8,601 nucleotides of DNA from Bacteroidales bacterium (GTDB lineage: Bacteria > Bacteroidota > Bacteroidia > Bacteroidales > F082): NCBI GenBank assembly GCA_024762735.1, contig JANTGU010000082.1:1-8601 (forward strand), given 5' to 3'. Position numbers and translations under genes: made by a program. This document shows positions 6,691 to 8,601 of the stretch, piece after piece. The number at the start of each line of letters is the position of its first letter. Position 1 is the first letter of the stretch. The notes beneath the pieces are model-generated. The model was not told the DNA's origin. It did no database searches and worked only from the letters and a program-made list of their open reading frames with translations.

Positions 6691-7145
6691 GGTACTATTT
6701 TTTTCAATTCAAAATCAAGGACCTTGTTCCCTCTGATGTTTTCCTGATGATAATGCCACAGGGTATCATTTTCAAGGGAAAAGATTATGCGAAATGGATA
6801 ACTACTTTTTTCCGTTTCAAAAACAAATTCTCCCAACCTGTCTTTCACCAGTTGGTAACTTTTGGTGCGCTTTCCACTATTTGCAGGCTTTACAAGTAAA
6901 AAAAGGCTGTCGTTATGCAGTGCGAAATGATAACGGCTAAAATAGAGGGTGTCACTATTTTGCACCGAATAGGAATACCCTTTCAACCCATCATTAACCT
7001 GATTCCATTTAAAAAAAATGGTGGTGCCGCCGGAGGATGTCCAGTTCCCTTTTAAAGCACTCAGCCGTTGATACGTTTTTCGGGGATTGGTAGTGCACGA
7101 AAACATCAGCAAGCTCAGTAACAAAATCATCAACCATGGCCTCAT
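6687..7145 (-). CDS. Small lipoprotein, possibly DUF6265-like beta-barrel
   Basis: The protein has 152 residues from ATG at 7145. A TTG directly before it (7148) would add one Met, but ATG is the better start. The signal peptide MRPWLMILLLSLLMFSC ends in a lipobox (MFSC) with Cys17 as the lipid-modified residue, so the mature protein is membrane-anchored. The rest is rich in predicted beta strands: LKGNWTSSGGTTIFFKWNQV, GLKGYSYSVQNSDTLYF, FALHNDSLFLLVKP, FRIIFSLENDTLWHYHQ. The layout of a starting GNW/W segment, many strands and a late FxxxxxxxDTL segment resembles small lipocalin-like domains such as DUF6265, but I hold this only tentatively. It carries three D-T/S-L motifs that fit the Bacteroidota O-glycosylation sequon (Asp65, Asp79, Asp127). 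It shares one base with the pgi stop (TGATG) and overlaps the nitroreductase gene by 4 bp. Confidence 0.82.
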   Translation of the reverse strand: MRPWLMILLLSLLMFSCTTNPRKTYQRLSALKGNWTSSGGTTIFFKWNQVNDGLKGYSYSVQNSDTLYFSRYHFALHNDSLFLLVKPANSGKRTKSYQLVKDRLGEFVFETEKSSYPFRIIFSLENDTLWHYHQENIRGNKVLDFELKKIVP

Positions 7146-8491
7146 CAATCCAGACGTTTTCTGATAGCATCGGTTTCCGCTTCAAAGCCGGGTTTTCCCA
7201 ACAGGGCAAACATATTTCGTTTGTAAGCTTCCACGCCGGGCTGGTCAAAGGGGTTAACCTCCAGCAAATAGCCGCTTACCGCGCAAGCCATTTCGTAAAA
7301 GTAAATCAACTCGCCCAACACTGACTCGTTAACAGCAGGCATGGAAACCCTCAGGTTGGGCACACCTCCGTCCACATGAGCCAGGGTAGTTCCCAGCTCG
7401 GCCATTTTATTTACTTCGTTGATTCGCTTACCAGCCAGGTAATTAAGCTTGTCAAGGTTGTCGGCATCCTCGGGCACCAACAGGGTGTTATCAGGATTTT
7501 CAACCGAAACCACTGTTTCAAATAAGTTTCTAACACCCTCCTGAATGTATTGTCCCATGGAGTGCAGATCGGTGGTGTTGCTCACGCCTGCCGGAAAAAT
7601 ACCCTTGTTCTCTTTGCCTTCACTTTCGCCGTAAAGCTGTTTCCACCATTCGGTAAAGAAGTATAAATTGGGTTCATAGTTCACCATGATCTCCACGGCC
7701 TTTCCACTGTTATAAAGCACGTTTCGCACGGCAGCGTAGGCTGATACCGGATTTTTTTCAATACTGTAATCCTCTTTTACAAAAGCTTCCATCTGCCTGG
7801 CACCTTCTACCAGCTTCCTAATATCGAAACCTGCCACGGCAATGGGTAACAGGCCTACCGGTGTTAACACTGAATATCGTCCACCCACGTCATCAGGAAC
7901 CACGAAGGTACGGTAGCCTTTTTCGGTAGCCAGCTGTTTGAGGGCACCGCGGGCTTTATCGGTGATGGCCACAATGCGGGTGGCAGCTTCCTCAGCCCCG
8001 TATTTTTTTTCCAAATGATCACGCAGCAGCCTGAATGCCAACGCCGGTTCGGTGGTAGTTCCCGATTTTGAAATAACAATGATGGAATACTCCTTTTCGT
8101 TTAAAACCTGCAACAGCTGCGTTAGATAGTCTTCGCTGATGTTATGGCCTGCATAAAGCATCACCGGATTACCCAACTTCTTTTTAAGCAGGTTAAACGA
8201 AGGCGAAAGTGCCTCGATAACAGCTCGGGCCCCCAGATAAGAGCCGCCAATACCCACCACCACACACACTTCCGATTTTTCACGCAACGTGGCCGCGGTG
8301 TTTTCGATATCTTTTAATAGTGATTCGTCGGTTTTGGAGGGAAGGTCAACCCATCCCAAAAAGTCGTTTCCCTTACCCGTTTTTTGGTAAATGGCTTCAA
8401 AGTTGCTGTTTATCTTTTCCTGAAGGCCTAAAACTGCCCGCTCATCAATAAACCCTAGGGCTTTTGAATAGTCAAATTGTATGTTGCTCAT
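7145..8491 (-). CDS. pgi: Glucose-6-phosphate isomerase
   Basis: This cytoplasmic enzyme of glycolysis and gluconeogenesis interconverts glucose 6-phosphate and fructose 6-phosphate. At 448 residues it is the short bacterial form, against about 550 for the E. coli type. Motifs seen are GIGGSYLGAR at 80-89 and SKSGTTTEP at 141-149 for sugar-phosphate binding (SIS folds), GGRYSVLTPVGLLP at 203-216 with Arg205, and YGESEGK with the base Glu289. DLHSMGQY with His310 and VNPFDQPGVEAYK with Lys424 also match the family. All expected catalytic residues are present. ATG at 8491 is preceded by a candidate -7 box at 8519-8526. Pgi is the first gene of a four-gene operon with a lipoprotein, a nitroreductase and a hydrolase. 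Only pgi has an obvious pathway role. Confidence 0.97.
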   Translation of the reverse strand: MSNIQFDYSKALGFIDERAVLGLQEKINSNFEAIYQKTGKGNDFLGWVDLPSKTDESLLKDIENTAATLREKSEVCVVVGIGGSYLGARAVIEALSPSFNLLKKKLGNPVMLYAGHNISEDYLTQLLQVLNEKEYSIIVISKSGTTTEPALAFRLLRDHLEKKYGAEEAATRIVAITDKARGALKQLATEKGYRTFVVPDDVGGRYSVLTPVGLLPIAVAGFDIRKLVEGARQMEAFVKEDYSIEKNPVSAYAAVRNVLYNSGKAVEIMVNYEPNLYFFTEWWKQLYGESEGKENKGIFPAGVSNTTDLHSMGQYIQEGVRNLFETVVSVENPDNTLLVPEDADNLDKLNYLAGKRINEVNKMAELGTTLAHVDGGVPNLRVSMPAVNESVLGELIYFYEMACAVSGYLLEVNPFDQPGVEAYKRNMFALLGKPGFEAETDAIRKRLD

Positions 8492-8518
8492 GGTTGTATG
8501 TTTTTATAATTCTTGTAG

Positions 8519-8526
8519 CAAAAGTA
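8519..8526 (-). promoter_or_regulatory. Candidate -7 box (TACTTTTG) for the pgi operon
   Basis: The minus strand reads TACTTTTG, an exact match to TAnnTTTG, 27 nt before the pgi ATG. No good -33 TTG is seen at the usual distance. The other bases between 8492 and the right edge show no clear open frame, hairpin or RNA gene. Confidence 0.5.
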
Positions 8527-8601
8527 GTAATTTATACGGGCAGCCACCTAAAAAACATAATGTCGCCTCCAACAATTAATATCCGGCGGTTTTACCCTTA
8601 G

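Noticed and set aside
6199..6736. Two overlapping plus-strand frames of 160 and 168 codons
   Set aside because: Both are antisense to the nitroreductase gene, which has the family's FMN-binding motifs and fits the operon.

Overview
The window looks like a chromosomal segment of a member of the Bacteroidota, probably a Bacteroidales/Marinilabiliales-type organism. This is inferred from four things: (i) a secreted 17-residue-repeat surface protein with the Bacteroidota-style N-terminal module (LLVPRMT ... GLLVYQT); (ii) a membrane-spanning TPR regulator with a C-terminal LuxR-like helix-turn-helix of a type common in this phylum; (iii) exact matches to the Bacteroidota -7 promoter box TAnnTTTG upstream of genes, with no strong Shine-Dalgarno sequences; (iv) a short-form (448 aa) glucose-6-phosphate isomerase. 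No species assignment is possible from the sequence alone. No rRNA, tRNA, CRISPR array, transposase or integrase was seen.

Region 1 (1-3076, minus strand) is a two-gene transcription unit. It has a small unrecognised 85-residue protein and, overlapping it by ATGA, a very long secreted repeat protein of the TMF / YadA-head-like type. The latter is open for 940 codons and runs off the left edge, so its C-terminus is missing. It carries 22 tandem units of about 17 residues, a C-terminal-type GIG...KLxVxG module, and then a second, shorter copy of the same array-plus-module arrangement.

Region 2 (3077-3296) is the divergent intergenic region. It holds a 21-bp direct repeat (20 of 21 identical, 33 bp from start to start) and candidate -7 boxes for both directions. 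The repeat copies fall about where the -33 elements of the two divergent promoters would lie.

Region 3 (3297-5222, plus strand) is a 641-residue regulator. It has a signal peptide, periplasmic TPRs, one membrane span, a cytoplasmic coiled coil and a DNA-binding HTH. The simplest working model, inferred only, is a one-component transmembrane sensor that controls the divergent surface-protein operon.

Region 4 (5275-8491, minus strand) is a tight housekeeping-type operon: pgi, a small lipoprotein, a nitroreductase-family flavoprotein and a YbfF/ABHD11-like alpha/beta hydrolase. It has 1-bp and 4-bp overlaps and a 33-bp gap, is read from a TAnnTTTG promoter at 8519-8526, and converges on the regulator gene across a 52-bp spacer. 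The most interesting part of the window is the divergent regulator/surface-protein locus with its repeat and its coupled unknown small protein.
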